Assembly: GCA_001599755.1 (NCBI GenBank)
Contig: BCHX01000007.1
Coordinates: 2,666,001-2,730,000, forward strand
Length of the DNA: 64,000 bases
Source: Gliomastix tumulicola
Lineage: Eukaryota; Ascomycota; Sordariomycetes; Hypocreales; Bionectriaceae
Direction of reading: 5' to 3'
Shown here: one piece after another, positions 1 to 10,169 of the stretch
Numbering within the stretch: the stretch's first letter is position 1
Layout of the letters: each line of letters opens with the position of its first letter
Notes under the pieces: model-generated
Seen by the model: the letters and a program-made list of their open reading frames with translations, nothing else
Database searches by the model: none
What the model was told of the DNA's origin: nothing
Made by a program: the position numbers and the translations under genes

Positions 1-76
1 TCAAGGGGAAGAGGAACACCCCCGCCGGGACGGCTACGATCAGCGTGCCTCAATGCTACGATCAGTACAAAACACT

Positions 77-345
77 GATTCGGGGGAAACGGTTCGCTGT
101 CCGGCCGTGTAGTCGCCGTGTAGCTGTCGTGCTACTCGATCGGGCGGAGCTATCCGGTCGGTGTTTCTCCCGTGTGTTCGTCATTGAATAGAGCTGATGA
201 GCTACCCGATCAGGTAGCACAAAGGTAACATAGAGAGAGAGCCTTTGGATCTTCCCCTTCCAATCGGGTCAATTCATGTTGAGATGGAAGATGGTAAAAT
301 TTTCTGTCTACCCGATCGGGCAGAGCCCGCCCCCTTAATGGGGCC
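77..345. repeat. Left copy of a diverged direct repeat flanking the HET gene
   Basis: This stretch matches 2951-3195 in the same orientation. Both contain, in the same order, a GTCCGGCCG-like block, a CACTCGATCG/TACTCGATCG block, CGGTCGGTGTTT, GATGAGCTACC/GACGAGCTACC, a GAGAGAGAGCC run followed by TGGATC, and a final AAATTTT...CTACC.GATC. By eye the copies agree at roughly two thirds of positions with small gaps. The repeat looks like an old dispersed element, but I cannot name the family. The flanking 1-76 and 346-774 contain no gene I can support, only a GGGCCTGGGCCCGGGCCC block near 341-358 and an unconvincing 92-codon frame at 360-638. Confidence 0.6.
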
Positions 346-774
346 TGGGCCCGGGCCCAATGCCCCGAGTTAACACCAGCGCAAATACCGGCTGCAAATA
401 TACCCCAATTGCAACGATCCGAGTTGCCCGCGGAACAGATTTACACGAGCACATTCTCCGATACAGCAAGATAGGCGACTACATGACGCATCTTGGCTCG
501 CACGGGGACTTGATAAAGAAGATTATGTCCTTGTTGAGTGGTGGTGGGATGGTTGCAACGGGCTTTGGGACTTTACAGGGCCTACTTCACTATGGGGAGT
601 ATAATTGTAGCCGGACTACTGTACTTTTATCAACTTGATTCTATTTAATTTAACAGGCTATATACGGCCTTTGTTAAACTAAGGTATTTAGTATGTAAGC
701 TACTGAGGCTACGAGGATGGTTTCAACGCCATAAATGGTACACTTGACGTACCTCACAATGCCAACGCTCCAAT

Positions 775-2940
775 TCAGCGAAGCACAATTGCCTCTAGAG
801 CGACTCCCCTTCTGATCAGCTCCTCTGGCCGCAGTCTTGGGTCAAACCAGGTCCAGTCTTTCTCCGGGTCACTCTGCCAGTAGTATTGCCACCCTTCTTC
901 CGTCATCCCCTCCTGCCAGCCTTCGGGTACCGAACACCCTTCCAGGCGAGGATCTACCCAGCGCGATGGTAGGTCTCCCTGTTGATAACGTAGCCTCTCC
1001 TCCCCGGGACGGGAGACTGCGCGCCAGCCGTCCGGCAGCTCGCCGCAGATGGCCTCCCTCTGGCTGAGATTCGGGTGGTATGACGGTGCCACGACGCGGA
1101 ACTCAACTCCCGCTGGGCGCAAGACCATGGGACTTTGGACGCCTAGCGTGACGAAGATGGCGTCGCCAGGCTCCGCGTGTCTCGACGTGAGGACGGGGCA
1201 GCCCGACTGTGCTTGGAAGACTGCCCGGCCGGGGAGAAAGGCACGAAGGCCGGCGAGGACCATCGACTGCTCTAGATAGGTAGCTGAAAGCTCCCCTTTT
1301 CTCACCCATTCCTTAAGCACGGCCGCGGTATCTTCCAAGTTGAGGTAATTCTCAGAGTCTGTAATCTCATGAGTCTTTCCAGCGAGGAGGCACTGCACGA
1401 GCCTGTCAAGACTTTGGCGGTCCCAGCAATCCGGGTCGGGGCCAAGAAAGTGAAGGAGCACGCGGTCAGCAAGACTTCTCAAGCCATCATCTGTCGCGTC
1501 CTCACAGACTGCTACTTTGACGGCGAGTTCATCGCACCGCACCGCGTAGATCTGAAGCCTTCCTCCGTCGAGCTCCGTAACGACAGATCGTGAGTCAGCG
1601 CAGGCATCTGAAGTATCGAAAATGTCTCCGGACGGGGGTCTCTCGAGATCAGGCACCCACGTCGGCTCCGTCGCTGCATCACAGCAATCCATCAAGCCCA
1701 TTACGCCTGTCCACTTGGCGGCCTTCAGCACCAAGTCACGGTAGACGTCTTTCGCCGTCAGCCTGTAGTCTGGTTTGATCATGCCGGCCAGCGCAGGTTG
1801 GATCAGGCTCAGCAAGGCGTACACCCTATCGCGATCGTCTGAGCACAGGCAGCCTTGCGTATAGCCGATGGCGTGGTACAGCTGGCGCCTCCTCTTCATC
1901 TTCCTGAGACTTGTCACGTGAAGCACGTGCTGCCAGAAGATGTCTTCATCCTCAAACTGATTCTGAGCCGTCATGCTCTTCCTCACAATCAGACACACGG
2001 CGGCAAGAAGCTGCTTCCAGGTGACCTGTTCGTGTCCGATAACCACGACGGCGTCATCATTCGCGAGAGTGATTTCTTGTCTGATCCACAGCCTGACAAA
2101 CCAGGGGCGAGCAAGAAGGTCGGCGACGGCCTGCCACTCGTCGAAGCTCAGAGGGAGGCGGGTTTCCGGGTCAGCTATTTCAAAGTCTGCATCTTCCTTG
2201 AAGCGCCAATCGCCCACCTCTACGGTGTCGAAGATGGATGAAAGCTCGACGTGCGCGGCGAGCGAGCGGATGGTGCTGACTGCGAGTTGGGTGTTGTGCG
2301 ATCCCGGCCCGAGCCAGACCACGACACAACGAGCGCACGCGTAGATTTCCCCCATGATCTGGACTTGCTCGGCGCGCTCGGACAGGTCGTCTTGGTTGAT
2401 GCAGATGGAGTCGATCCACATTGTCCTCGGTCTTGACGGCAAGCGGAGGTGGCGAAGAGCGTCGACAAGGTTGCGACTGGTCTTGACTGCCGTCGCGGGT
2501 GTAGGTTCTGTCGAGGGGACGCCTCGAGTGCCCATTGCGACCGATCCCGGCTCGGACATGTCACCCCATGTGTACGAGAGGGCCTCGAAGTCGGGCGTAC
2601 GGCCCTGCTCGGGGTCAAATGGGGCGGTGTGCAGGATCCCTGCGAGGTCATCCTGCGGGGATCCGGGGCTCAGAGTGAACACGCGGATCTCGTGAGGTCT
2701 GAGGGCGCTGTAGGTGAAGGCCAAGTTGCAGAGTGTACTCCTAACTAGGTAGGACTTGTCTGCCCAGGTGGCTGAAAGGGAGTCAGTGGGATCCCCTGTA
2801 ATTATGGCGTGTTGTTGTTTGTGGGGCCACAGACAGGGGCCTGATTTCACCACCTGAGTAAACAACCTTACCCTGGACTTCCGACACCCTTTATGAGCCA
2901 TCCTTGTAGGGGCAGGGAACTGTGAACAATCAAGCGCCAT
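775..2940 (-). CDS. HET-domain protein with two C-terminal WW-like motifs
   Basis: HET domains belong to fungal heterokaryon-incompatibility proteins, which trigger cell death on contact with non-self. The HET core spans about residues 118-300: FEALSYTWGD, then MWIDSICINQDD, then CVVVWLGPG, then RPWFVRLWIRQE. After a middle region of no clear family, residues about 635-666 and 671-703 each carry a WW-like pattern: LPDGW...RWVDPRL and VPEGWQ...WTWFDPRL, with an aromatic-rich centre. The frame is open for 721 codons. The first about 70 residues do not resemble a HET start, and homologous HET proteins usually begin near the FTYSALRPHEIR segment (residues about 75-86), so an upstream intron or a later start is possible. 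The gene lies between direct repeats and beside a broken caspase-type gene. HET assignment is firm; WW assignment is by motif only. Confidence 0.85.
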   Translation of the reverse strand: MALDCSQFPAPTRMAHKGCRKSRVRLFTQVVKSGPCLWPHKQQHAIITGDPTDSLSATWADKSYLVRSTLCNLAFTYSALRPHEIRVFTLSPGSPQDDLAGILHTAPFDPEQGRTPDFEALSYTWGDMSEPGSVAMGTRGVPSTEPTPATAVKTSRNLVDALRHLRLPSRPRTMWIDSICINQDDLSERAEQVQIMGEIYACARCVVVWLGPGSHNTQLAVSTIRSLAAHVELSSIFDTVEVGDWRFKEDADFEIADPETRLPLSFDEWQAVADLLARPWFVRLWIRQEITLANDDAVVVIGHEQVTWKQLLAAVCLIVRKSMTAQNQFEDEDIFWQHVLHVTSLRKMKRRRQLYHAIGYTQGCLCSDDRDRVYALLSLIQPALAGMIKPDYRLTAKDVYRDLVLKAAKWTGVMGLMDCCDAATEPTWVPDLERPPSGDIFDTSDACADSRSVVTELDGGRLQIYAVRCDELAVKVAVCEDATDDGLRSLADRVLLHFLGPDPDCWDRQSLDRLVQCLLAGKTHEITDSENYLNLEDTAAVLKEWVRKGELSATYLEQSMVLAGLRAFLPGRAVFQAQSGCPVLTSRHAEPGDAIFVTLGVQSPMVLRPAGVEFRVVAPSYHPNLSQREAICGELPDGWRAVSRPGEERLRYQQGDLPSRWVDPRLEGCSVPEGWQEGMTEEGWQYYWQSDPEKDWTWFDPRLRPEELIRRGVALEAIVLR

Positions 2941-2950
2941 TTAACTATTG

Positions 2951-3195
2951 ATCTGGGGAGAACGGCTCGTTATCCGGCCGGGCAGAGGTCGTGCCACTCG
3001 ATCGTGTTGAGCCACTCGGTCGGTGTTTTCCCAGGTGTTCGAGTTGAAGGGAGTTGACGAGCTACCTGATTAGAGAGAGCAGAGAGAGAGAGCCACTGGA
3101 TCATCACGATAGGCAGGTAGTCAATTAGTGATGCAAATGATGATGAAATTTTTATTCTACCTGATCAAGCGGCTGCTGCCCCCAGTTACTCTTAA
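2951..3195. repeat. Right copy of the direct repeat flanking the HET gene
   Basis: This is the partner of 77-345, in direct orientation and beginning about 10 bases beyond the HET start codon. Shared blocks include TATCCGGCCGGGC, CCACTCGATCG, CACTCGGTCGGTGTTTT, GACGAGCTACC and a GA-repeat tract ending in CACTGGATC. Direct copies at both ends of one gene could be remnants of a composite insertion or tandem duplication. I see no target-site duplication. The following 3196-3602 holds no gene I can support. Confidence 0.6.
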
Positions 3196-3602
3196 ATCCA
3201 AAGCTGATTCCAGCATTTTCAGCTCTTAGCAGGCGAAAGAAGAAGGAGATTATGCTTGTAGATTGCGGTGAGCCGGGCTTGCGTCTATTAATTCTAGATA
3301 TTTCTTCACTTCAGTTAACCTCCTGCACTCATCTAGATCACACGCCTCATCAAGTCAACTTGTAGCCTTGAACCCGCCGTCTTAAGTCTCGAACCTAGTC
3401 ACGGCATGATTAGATCATATTACCTTGCTAGGCTGTACTTGGACCTGATCCCATGCCCTCATGCCCTAGCAGGAACTTCCTCCCATAGGTTGTTCTCATG
3501 CCCCCGAGATGAGAGTGACCAAAACAGCCGCGTATCTGAACGTTGAAATACTCTGTTAGCGATCTCAATCGTCAGAATAATATTTAGAATCTGGGTCTCA
3601 CG

Positions 3603-4441
3603 TTATTCCGGCAATAGCCAACTCGACGACTCTGCCATCTCTATTGGCAATTCCATGGTGGTTCCAGGAGCCACTTCAAGATGGTCGCCCTCCTCAGCGT
3701 CGCTGACGAGGTTGGATACCTCCCAGGACTGTTGAAACTCGAAGACGCTGAGGTAGAGCGGATTTGAGGATGTATTTGAGATTCTTAGTGTCCAGGTATC
3801 TCCATGCACAACGTCAAAGAAGCCATCGTGTGCGGTGGTATGTGTCGTGACCTGAAGTGCAAATGACGAGGAAAACGCTGGATTGGGACGCCGATTTTGT
3901 AGACCTTCAAAGAATTTGAAGGCAGTCAAAATGCCTGAGTGTTGTGGCCACTGATATCAGAGATCCTTCAGAGTCGCAACGTGTCGTCGTCGGTACCGGG
4001 TTGGTGAGGCCATTGTCACCAGCAGTGCCCAGTATCTCGTAATGGGATTTATTATTGATCTGGAGGCTGAATACGCACGAAACGTGCTCAGAATGACCAG
4101 ATACGAGTTCGACAAATGGATATGGAGCAAGTTCAAGTTTCAATGCCTCTTGTACATCATGGGATAAGTTGTCGGCCAGGTGAACGCGCATCTTCCGGGT
4201 TGAAGAGCTTAGTAAAAGCTCGGCTTTCCAGGTGTGAAGGCCAGAAAGGCGCTCGGCCCGTGACACTGAAACGATAGCGACTTCCGAGGTCAAGCCATGA
4301 ACGCTCGATACGCGGAGTATCACTGCACTATCCTGTTCGAAACTGTGGGCATCCTCGGAAGAGAAACAGGGGTAGGCTCGGTACTCATCACCCACACTCA
4401 CCCCATGTGCTTCGCCTAGATCTAGCATAATCGTTTCACTT
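3603..4441 (-). pseudogene. Truncated, frameshifted C-terminal part of a fungal caspase-domain (C14-type) protein
   Basis: The frame from 4441 downward begins in mid-protein (MLDLGEAHGVSVGDEYRAYP) and runs to 3907. The sequence continues in a second frame from about 3929 (TAFKFFEGLQNR ... PIEMAESSSWLLPE) to the stop at 3603. A one-base length difference in a T run near 3926-3932 would account for the switch. The order of segments recalls the region downstream of the caspase fold in ascomycete caspase-like proteins: an AHGV-G-xY-YP block, a segment predicted to be beta-rich, an A-FKFFEGLxNR block, then NTSSNPLYLSVFEF and S.EVSNLV. No catalytic His/Cys part remains, because the upstream DNA is an LTR. 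The family call is from memory of that arrangement, so moderate confidence; that it is broken is clear. Confidence 0.5.
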
Positions 4442-4735
4442 TGTTTGCTTGAAAACACAGAGGTATATGGCCACCTCGGCCTCCACAGAGCCATCACGAC
4501 TCTGCGCAACAGTGAGGTAGATGTGGAGAAAAATGAGGCATATGTGAAGAAAAATGAGGCAGAGGTGGAGGAAAGTGCATCGAGGAAGGCGACGCTCAAG
4601 TTGAAGTCCCCCGAGTCTCGGAAGAAGGCAAAGAATGGAGGCTACTGGATACCTTATGTTCACTTTGGTGTTTAAAGCACAAGCACGTGAGCTAAACAAA
4701 ATTAAATCACGGATGGTAATCCTCCGTTCTTAACA
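4442..4735 (-). mobile_element. Copia-type long terminal repeat, 3' end of a decayed retrotransposon
   Basis: Read on the minus strand the unit starts TGTTAAGAACGGAGGATTACC and ends CAAGCAAACA, giving the TG...CA ends of an LTR (294 bp). Immediately before it, at 4736-4746 on the minus strand, is AGCAGGGGAGG, which has the form of a polypurine tract. TGTTAAGAA followed by GGATTACC, TGATTTAAT and GCTCACGTG resembles ascomycete Copia LTRs as I know them. The flanks show no matching target-site duplication, and upstream of the tract only about 100 bp could be internal sequence, so the element is decayed. The LTR abuts the caspase-type remnant exactly where its coding similarity begins. Confidence 0.55.
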
Positions 4736-5661
4736 CCTCCCCTGCTGTTCGAAATCGCAAGCGCATGCTTGGCATCGATGTGGTCAACCCGATCCGAGTG
4801 GGTATTCTTCGACACAGATTTATGCCGCGTGCTCGGCGCAGGACAATTGCGTGACATACAACTAGTGTAAGCCAGTTTCGGGCTCAGGAAGCGGATTGGT
4901 GATGGATTTTTCCAAGTCTATCGGCCCCTACAGTGGCAGATCATGAAAAACCCGGGGTGTAGGGTAGGTTGTTCAACTTGATGGAATCAGATCCCCCAGC
5001 CCCGACAGCAATAACTCCCCGTAAATACAGGGAGCCCGCTGGCTCCCTTTCAGGCAGACGAGAATCAAAATGCATCCGCTGTAAGAGAGCCTCTTGCGTG
5101 GCTAAAACCCCAGTCGTGGCAGTCTAGTCCAGCCATCTATGCGAGGGAAGAGCGCTCTTACAGTAAGGTGCCAAGGGCGGAGGGACAATCTGGATGTCGA
5201 TCGGATGTTCCGATGCTGATGGGAAGATCGAAAGCTAATTCACCGGTGGGTGGGTGTATGGAGCACGGAATATAGAACCTTGAGAAAGGATATGGTGGAT
5301 GGATAAAAGAAAAAGTAGGGCGCGGATGTGATGGGAGATCTGGCAAGCCCCCTGTCTCAAGTGGGCTCCCAAATCGATAGTCACAACTCCATGGTGGCCT
5401 GAGCGTAAAGAGTCTCATCAATGGGATGCTTTCTTAGAGACGGACCGTGAAGCAGGAACACAATGATCACTCAACTGGTAGCGCTGCACACTAAACAGAA
5501 CCCCGAGACAAGTCTGACACCATATTTAGATTAATTTCAGCGTAATAGTACGGTAGAAGTATGGACATGGTAAGCGTAAGCACTGAGAGCTTGAGATGGC
5601 ATCACCCTGCACAGCGCATGAGTGAGCTCGGGGCTGTCGACGAGGCATTCATTCATAGCTC
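4736..5661. other. Intergenic stretch with possible remnant of retrotransposon interior
   Basis: The first about 100 bases, read on the minus strand, form the polypurine tract and a short open frame ending HIDAKHALAISNSRGG, possibly the end of the element's polyprotein, but too short to assign. The remainder to 5661 contains no coding frame or RNA I can support. The last part is the 3' flank of the minus-strand secreted-protein gene. Confidence 0.35.
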
Positions 5662-7418
5662 TTAGACAGCCGGCTCAGGCTCCAGGGCAGTGACGGCGTC
5701 GGCCTTGGCGCGAGCCATCCAACGGGGGATGCTGCGCTTGCGAGACTCCTCGGTAGCAGCGGGAACAGGAGACAAGGTCGGGGTCACAGTCGCGCTGATG
5801 GGGATGTTGGCGTCGACAAGGTCACCTGTTTCGGGTATTAGTAAGCAGTCTTGCACAGATAGCGGATAAGGCCAGGGAATCATTTCACTCACCTTGAGAC
5901 TCCCAGTTGGTGTCGACATCGTCACCCTTGAACTCGAGGCGCGAGACGGGGCCGCACTCGGGGAGGTCAATGATGACGCCGGTCTGGGGGAAGGGGTCGA
6001 GAGGTCCCCAGAGGTTGCCGTTCTCGTCGACACCAACACCCTGGGTGAGCCAGGGCATCTGAGAGAAGTCGTTGGCAGGAGGACGAGTGCCAGGAATCAT
6101 CTGCTCGCCGTGGACCCAGACGTTGACAGGCTGCACGTAAGTGCTGGTCAGGAAGCCGTTCTTGGTGGTACGCGGGCGAGGAACACCGTTGACCTCGGCG
6201 ACGGCGCGGTAGTCGCGTGCGTAACCAGTCAGGATGTCACCACGGTACTCGAACCTGTTCTGCTCGGCGTTGCGAAGGCCGACGACGGCGATGAGGCGGT
6301 CAGTAACCTCGCCAGTACAGGGATCAATGTCCATGGCATAGAGAGCGACGGTAGCACGGCCGTTGGAGGTATAACCACGGATCTAAGCCCAGTATTAGCA
6401 GACTGTTATCAGAGTACAAGGTATACTTACGCGAGACTCGGCAAGCTCGGCGTTGGGATTGAAGTTGGAGATGCCGAGAAGGGCGAGCTCCATACGGACG
6501 TAGACGAGGTCGTTGAGGGTGACAATCTGGACGTTGTCGGCAACAATGCTGTAGCAGATCATCTCGTTGCCGCGCTTGATGCCAGAGAAGCTGACCCAGT
6601 CGCCGACCAAGAAGGGCGCAGCGACAAGAGGGTCCGGGGGAGCGAAAGTGCCAGAGCCCTGGAAGGGACGGTTGGTCGCGGGGCACAGAGGATCAGTGTC
6701 GTTGCGAGGAATGCACATGGGAAATCCAGAGAAGGAGCTGATGGACGGGCTCTCATCGTCGGCCGTGAAGAAGGGAGCATCAGCGTAGCCGACGGAGAAG
6801 ACGGCGTTGGGGTCGCTGATGCGCAGGGTCGGGCCGCCGGCAATCTTCATGGAGCCATCGGTCTGGTTGATGGACTCGATGAAGCCGCTGTTGAGACTCT
6901 CGAAGAACTGGTATGTGATGATCTGACCCGCGATGGCGCGTCCGTTGATGAAGTTGCCGATGACCTGGAGCTGGTGTTAGTTTTGCAGGATAACAGGGTG
7001 AGTAGGGGACGGAGAAGGCGGGTGTCGTACGTTGGTCTCATAGCCGAGCATGGACTCCTTCTGGAGAGCAAAGTCCTTGAAGGGAACGTTGGCAGCTACC
7101 TCGATCAGCAAAATATGTTTCGCCTTCAGCAAACAATGGGATACTCACCAGGGAACTGGACAAGCAGGTTCTTGGGAACGATGATCTCAAAGCCGTTCAC
7201 CGTGATCTTTCCCCCACTGTTGTACACGGCTTCATCGTCGACAGTGGCATCCTCAAGGCCGCCCTGGATGAAGAGAGGTGCACTATGAATAGGGTTAGCA
7301 GAGCGGAAGTCGAAACTCATGTAAAGCTGTAGTAGGTGATGGCTTACTCTTGGGCGAGGGCCACCAGGCCGAGGCCGCAAAGCTGGAGGAGGAGGAAGAA
7401 ACGAGTGAAGAATGCCAT
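5662..7418 (-). CDS. Secreted protein of unknown function (about 487 aa, six exons)
   Basis: The exons are 7418-7348, 7282-7149, 7095-7031, 6970-6431, 6382-5893 and 5825-5662; all five introns have GT...AG ends and the joined length is a multiple of three. The start codon opens a strong signal peptide, MAFFTRFFLLLQLCGLGLVA. The mature protein continues through a FIQGG-DATVDDEAVYNSGG segment, a GNFINGRAIAGQIITYQFFE segment, a Cys-containing GFPMCIPRNDTDPLCP segment, and IRGYTSNGRATVALYAMDID. It ends in an R/K-rich tail near SRKRSIPRWMARAK. No transmembrane helix or clear GPI signal is seen. I do not recognise a family, although the even splice structure and balanced composition indicate a real gene. 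The 5' leader carries a CACCCT repeat at about 7465-7492. The gene is divergent from the multicopper oxidase. Confidence 0.82.
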
Positions 7419-10169
7419 TGTAAGGCGTAACGAGAGACGGATGAAGTTGGTGAAGACCAGTGGGAGGAGGATGAGGGTGAGGGTGAGGGTGAAGAGGAAA
7501 AGGAGATTGGTGAATGGCGAACAGAGGCCATATATATACGCACATTTTCGGCTTCGTCCATTCGGCTTCCAACGAGCTTGCAAGATTCGTAGAACTAAGC
7601 GACGGGGAATTGCGGTCATCCGCTATCCCCTCCTTGTCGGAGGAAAGTGACTCTTTGAGAAGCGTGCATGAAAGAATGTAACTTCATCCCCGTTGGATGG
7701 CGAAGGGCCGGGGCGCGGATGCGAAGGTGGGTGTGGATGTGAACGTGGGCGAGGGTACGAGTATGTATGGGGAGGGGGGAGCGCTGTCGTTCACACGCCC
7801 CCAGTCTGCCAGTGTGAGTTATACACCCCAATCCCTGCCGATATGCTTACTTAGATGTGGTCTTATCAGGGCCAAGACCTCAAGTTGGTGTAAACGACAG
7901 CCCTCGGGTATGCGCATGGTGTTTGGCAAACCGAAGCTCGGTCATGACAGCAAAGATGGCCACGAGGCACTATTAGAGGATGCCCAGAACGGCGCTATAC
8001 CGTCCTGTGTTAAGGGTGGTCAGTCCGCCGGGTATTATCGCACATAATGGCTGGGATGCGAAAGGGGGCGAGAACCGCCACCCCCGACGACGGAACCCAC
8101 GAGGTGCCAAGGCAATATTGTTCCTAAAGCATCAGGGTCCCCTTCCTTACTCCTTTTGCACCGGCCAGGCTGCCATCCGGGGGTCAGGGGTTGCCAGGCC
8201 GGGGGTTGCTACGCGCCCGAGCTTTAACTGTTTAGCTTAAAATAGAGTACTGTTTCTCCGTATCATAAAGCATGGTTTCGGCCCCACAGGGGCTCTGCTC
8301 TGGCAGCGGGAGGGGGCTGTTAGCAGCCGCACAGTGAAACATGTAACGTACAAGTTACACAACTTGAAGGGAGAAGAGACAAGGACGGAGAGAGAGAGAG
8401 ATACTGTATGAACTAACTAGGGTCTCTTGTCTTCGCCCTTCTCTCCCCCCCCTGCCCTGCTCGATGTGAAATTCGTACGATTATGCAGGCTGCATGCCAG
8501 GAAGGGGGAGGGGGAGGGGGAGCAGCACTGGCAGCCCTTGCTCTCTCTAAGGTCTTTTGCGCGGCCTTGTGCTTCGTATTCTGATGTAAAGATGCGGTGG
8601 TCACCGTATTAGGGACATCAGCATGTTGCCTTGTCCTTGTAGCCTATCATTAATTTATGGAGAGAACTAAGACTAATTCACGCATATGCGGGTAAAACTT
8701 GATTTTGGACACTCACCTAATGCACCTTGCAGAGACTAGAGAGTCATTTTCTTTCCCCCCCCCCCGCGGTACACCCGCTCGTCCCCTGGTCCCTGGTTGA
8801 TAGTGCCTCTCGGGGGCTTCCCATAACGCTACATACAGGGTGCCTTGCGTCCTGTCCTCAGCCGCGGCTAGCCCTCGTGGGGGGGCGGGCAATGCCACCC
8901 CCAAGCTCGACAGTGAGCGGGCTAAGTCAGCAGTTGCCGTGTATGCCCCGAGCAGGGGGGGNGGGGGGGGGTGGCCTTCGCCCCCTCACGGGGCTCCTTT
9001 AGACATGACTCTGCTCATCTCTAAAGCAGGTATGCGATGGGAAATCAGACCGGGCCGAGTCCTAGCGGCGCAGACCCCTTTCGAGCACAGACGGATCCCT
9101 AACCCACATACCGACATGCCCACACTTGTTCTTGCTTCCATCGACCAGTAAGCAAGCATGTATATCATTTAGTGTGTGCTGACTCGAGCGTTTTGGCTGC
9201 ATGTAGAGCACATATATTGGATCTGCCCCCTTCCCACACCTGCTCGATCATCGTCCATGCATGCAGACGCACTGAAAATCAGGTACGCCCACTGCAGTCA
9301 GACTCGCCTCACCCATAAGCAATTACATCCGTCCCCTTCCTCACATGCACTCTTCACGTGGACATCTAATCCCCTGCAGTAAGCTGAGTGGGCTGTTCGC
9401 AAACACACAAAAGCAAGTTCGTACTCCTTCCTGCCCGCCCCTCCCATCCTGGCTTCGCTCTCCACCACCCGAGATCCCCATACCTCACCTCATTCTGTGC
9501 CTTCCAGGCCTTACGTTATATCCCTCTTTCTATAAATCCGGATTTCGCCTCGTCTGCCCAGATAAGGCCCATCAGGTCAATAGTTCTCACCTGAAGTGGG
9601 AGGGTTCGGTCACATGGTCCTCGTTCCCTGTGCCATCGACTTGTCCGATTCAGGATTCTGGGCCGATGACAACACTCCATTCGACCCGCGTGGTTCGTAG
9701 GATTCAGCTCTAGACCTTGCTGTTCGACTTGATAACACCGTTCAGCTATTATCATCCATTCAACTTGCTAGGATGCGTAATCATCAGCTCATTGTCAGGG
9801 AACGCGGCTCGCGAACCATCGCGCTCTTTCCGGCTTCACGCTCACCGTCCAGGCAGCCACAGCTCAGGTAATCTCACTGCTCTCGCTCGTATCGCTCATT
9901 CCAAGCTGGTATGAGCCCATGGCACCTCGGCGTTGTGTGCTTGGGAAGGCCCCTCGGCCATCACCTCAGACGAAGTATATAATGGCTCGTGTTTCCCATC
10001 CAAACAAGCCTTTCTATCCTTCACCAACAGGCTGAGGCTTCCAGTTCTCCTTCAATCGTTGGGCCTACACCTCCTTGTCGCTCATTGTTGCTCTCACACT
10101 CTTTGCCGCCTCTCATTCATTCACTTTTATATATACACGTATATATCCTCTCATTCGTATTATTCAAAG
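7419..10169. other. 2.75-kb divergent intergenic region, low complexity, one ambiguous base
   Basis: The region separates two divergently transcribed genes for secreted proteins and must hold both promoters. It contains a GA repeat (about 8388-8401), C and G homopolymers (8755-8765 and 8954-8971, the latter interrupted by an N at 8962), and a GGGGGA repeat (8503-8522). Near the oxidase gene a TATA-rich stretch lies at 10129-10149 inside a pyrimidine-rich leader. Short open frames here have biased, repetitive composition and no recognisable domains, so none is called as a gene. Confidence 0.6.
8962..8962. other. Ambiguous base in a poly-G tract
   Basis: The only N in the window lies inside a run of about 18 G residues, a typical place for homopolymer length uncertainty in the assembly. 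Confidence 0.95.

Noticed and set aside
360..638. 92-codon frame in the left flank
   Set aside because: No homology recognised, no splice or leader context, in repeat-derived DNA.
4445..4675. Plus-strand frame with repeated VKKNEAEV-like units resembling a coiled coil
   Set aside because: Lies wholly inside the LTR on its non-coding strand; the apparent heptads come from a 21-bp sequence repeat.
5894..7288. 464-codon open frame on the plus strand
   Set aside because: Exactly antisense to the spliced secreted-protein gene; Val/Asp/Gly-biased composition typical of a shadow frame in GC-rich coding DNA, no domain.
7465..7492. CACCCT repeat considered as telomere-like
   Set aside because: Not TTAGGG, only four units and in a gene leader; an ordinary microsatellite.
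8389..8971. Poly-purine and homopolymer tracts as possible regulatory structures
   Set aside because: Simple low complexity with an assembly N; no specific element can be supported.
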